A stretch of 7,695 nucleotides of DNA from assembly GCA_900317215.1 (NCBI GenBank), contig ONFW01000098.1, positions 1-7,695 of the forward strand, given 5' to 3'. The notes below the pieces were generated by a model. The model was given only the letters and a program-made list of their open reading frames with translations. It did no database searches and had not been told where the DNA came from. This DNA is from an uncultured Eubacteriales bacterium (GTDB lineage: Bacteria > Bacillota > Clostridia > Oscillospirales > Acutalibacteraceae). Both the position numbers and the translations under genes were made by a program. The first letter of the stretch is position 1. Each line of letters starts with the position of its first letter. Shown piece after piece: positions 6,715 through 7,695 of the stretch.

Positions 6715-6883
6715 CGCAGTGTCAGATAATATTCCGGAACGAAGCACCTATTTACCGTGATATTTTTACATAAGTTTTTTTTACACAAGCTTTTTGTTTT
6801 TTTCTGTGAATTTTTAACGATTTGAAAAAACGAACTGTTAATAATAATGAAGCTTCAAATAATAAAAAAGGGAGGTCAATGCA
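6715..6883 (+). other. AT-rich gap between mnmE and the sigma gene
   Basis: No gene is seen. It holds long T-runs (6773-6802); a weak stem ACAA/TTGT (6784-6796) followed by Ts could end the mnmE transcript, but the stem is poor. Two promoter ideas exist for the sigma gene: an ECF-like pair GGAAC (6736-6740) and CGT (6756-6758) at a short 15-base spacing, and TTGAAA (6822-6827) followed at 17 bases by a poor -10. A perfect 10-bp palindrome, TGAAGCTTCA, lies at 6848-6857, shortly before the AAGGGAGGT ribosome site (6868-6876). None of these promoter calls is strong. Confidence 0.35.
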
Positions 6884-7426
6884 TTGGATGAGAAAGCAAT
6901 TGAAACAGGCCTGTTGCAAAAAAATGAAAAAGCCCTTGAAGAAGCCATACATCACTATTCTCCTCTTGTAGCCACGATAATAAACAATATCTCAAACGGC
7001 TCTCTGACTACAGAAGATATAGAAGAAGTTCTCTCTGATGTGTTTATTACGCTATGGAACAACAGTGAAAAAATAACCGAAGGAAAATTGAAGGGATATA
7101 TATGCTGTGTCGCAAAAACAAGAGCCATAAACAAACTTTCATCCGTAAAGCATAATCTGGTCAATATTGATGATTATGATCCTGAGGATGATTTTTCTAT
7201 TGAGGACGAGACTGAAATAAAGGATATCAATCAAGAGCTCAAGGAAATGATAACTACCATCAAAGAACCGGATAAGGAGATACTGATGCGCTATTATTAC
7301 TATTACCAGTCGGCTCCTAAAATAGCATCTGCCATGGGTTTTACAGTCGATACTATAAAATACCGCTTGAAACGAACAAGAAATCTACTAAAACAAAAAC
7401 TCACAGAAAGGGGGTTTAGCTTATGA
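6884..7426 (+). CDS. Sigma-70 family (ECF-like) RNA polymerase sigma factor
   Basis: A 180-residue protein that would direct RNA polymerase to a small alternative promoter set. Only regions 2 and 4 are present, as in ECF factors. Region 2 runs over about 20-88, with the typical LTTEDIEEVLSDVFITLWNN and GKLKGYICCVAKTRAINKL. An acidic linker (DDYDPEDDFSIEDETE) lies at about 96-111. Region 4 covers about 115-175, with the helix-turn-helix SAPKIASAMGFTVDTIKYRLKRTRNLLKQKL. Five tyrosines in a row (137-141) sit where region 4 usually reads 'RYFEG' or similar. The start is a TTG: the strong GGGAGG is 8 bases upstream, and the nearby ATGs at 6879 and 6888 are out of frame. It overlaps the next gene by 4 bases (ATGA), pointing to translational coupling with a likely regulator. 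The regulon cannot be told. Confidence 0.88.
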   Translation: MDEKAIETGLLQKNEKALEEAIHHYSPLVATIINNISNGSLTTEDIEEVLSDVFITLWNNSEKITEGKLKGYICCVAKTRAINKLSSVKHNLVNIDDYDPEDDFSIEDETEIKDINQELKEMITTIKEPDKEILMRYYYYYQSAPKIASAMGFTVDTIKYRLKRTRNLLKQKLTERGFSL

Positions 7427-7695
7427 AAACAACATTCAGAGACGAGATCAACCGCTTTGACGAAAGCTTTGTCGAAAACGAAAAAATGCTTATTGAGCCT
7501 GTCGCCTTCAACATTGACAGAGTTACAGCGAATGTTATGAAATCCATAAGAACTAAACCTAAGCAAAACAAAAGGTGGGTACCCCTTTTAGTTGCAGCAG
7601 CTATTATGACAGCCGTTATCGGTACGACCGTATTAGCAACAACAGTATTCACTCCCTTCTCCGGCAAATATCGGGGAGATACAGACACCCTCAAG
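7423..7695 (+). CDS. Putative anti-sigma membrane protein, 3' end outside window
   Basis: Open to the window end; 91 residues are visible. The ATG lies within the ATGA overlap with the sigma gene, with AAAGGGGG 8 bases upstream. Residues 1-51 are charged and should be cytoplasmic (MKTTFRDEINRFDESFVENE...), ending in a basic cluster (KPKQNKR). Residues about 52-76 (WVPLLVAAAIMTAVIGTTVLATTVF) form one membrane helix. What follows would be outside the cell. Position, overlap and topology suggest an anti-sigma factor that holds its partner at the membrane. The cytoplasmic part has no histidine or cysteine, so it is not a zinc-type (HxxxCxxC) anti-sigma, and no RsgI-type N-terminal motif is seen. 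The family is not recognised; the function is inferred from context. Confidence 0.75.
   Translation, partial: MKTTFRDEINRFDESFVENEKMLIEPVAFNIDRVTANVMKSIRTKPKQNKRWVPLLVAAAIMTAVIGTTVLATTVFTPFSGKYRGDTDTLK

Overview
The window looks like a piece of chromosome near the replication origin of a low-to-moderate GC anaerobic Firmicute. The best guess is a gut or rumen Clostridia of the Ruminococcus type. The reasons are the ParA/ParB (Soj/Spo0J) pair, strong GGAGG-type ribosome binding sites, several TTG starts, a large secreted BspA-type leucine-rich-repeat protein, and an ECF-like sigma factor paired with a membrane protein. The genus is an inference from style, not a proven match.

Layout, left to right. 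Positions 46-1890 (minus) encode a secreted BspA-like leucine-rich-repeat protein with a C-terminal beta-sandwich-like domain. A 186-base gap follows, holding its ribosome binding site, a leader inverted repeat, a near-consensus parS centromere site (2016-2031) and a strong intrinsic terminator (2035-2064). Then come three minus-strand genes that read as one operon: soj/parA (4328-5092), spo0J/parB (3429-4292) and serS (2077-3357). A good sigma-A promoter lies at 5143-5171 and the operon ends at the 2035-2064 terminator. So the ParA ATPase, the ParB CTP-switch clamp and a candidate parS site all lie within about 3.1 kb, with seryl-tRNA synthetase carried on the same transcript.

Positions 5172-5286 lie between two divergent promoters and hold a GC-richer, repeat-bearing, foldable element that no gene explains. 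To its right mnmE/trmE (5350-6714, plus) has its own extended -10 promoter. In many Firmicutes mnmE is followed by mnmG, rsmG and noc before soj. Here mnmE points away from soj, and what follows it is an AT-rich gap and then a sigma-70-family (ECF-like) sigma factor (6884-7426, TTG start). That gene overlaps by 4 bases the start of a one-pass membrane protein (7423 to the window end, cut off), the usual arrangement for a sigma/anti-sigma pair.

No rRNA, tRNA, CRISPR array, insertion sequence or DnaA-box cluster was seen. The points most worth a second look are the parS site merged with the serS terminator tail, the unexplained element at 5190-5278, the sigma/putative anti-sigma pair without a zinc motif, and the non-canonical motif residues in SerRS.
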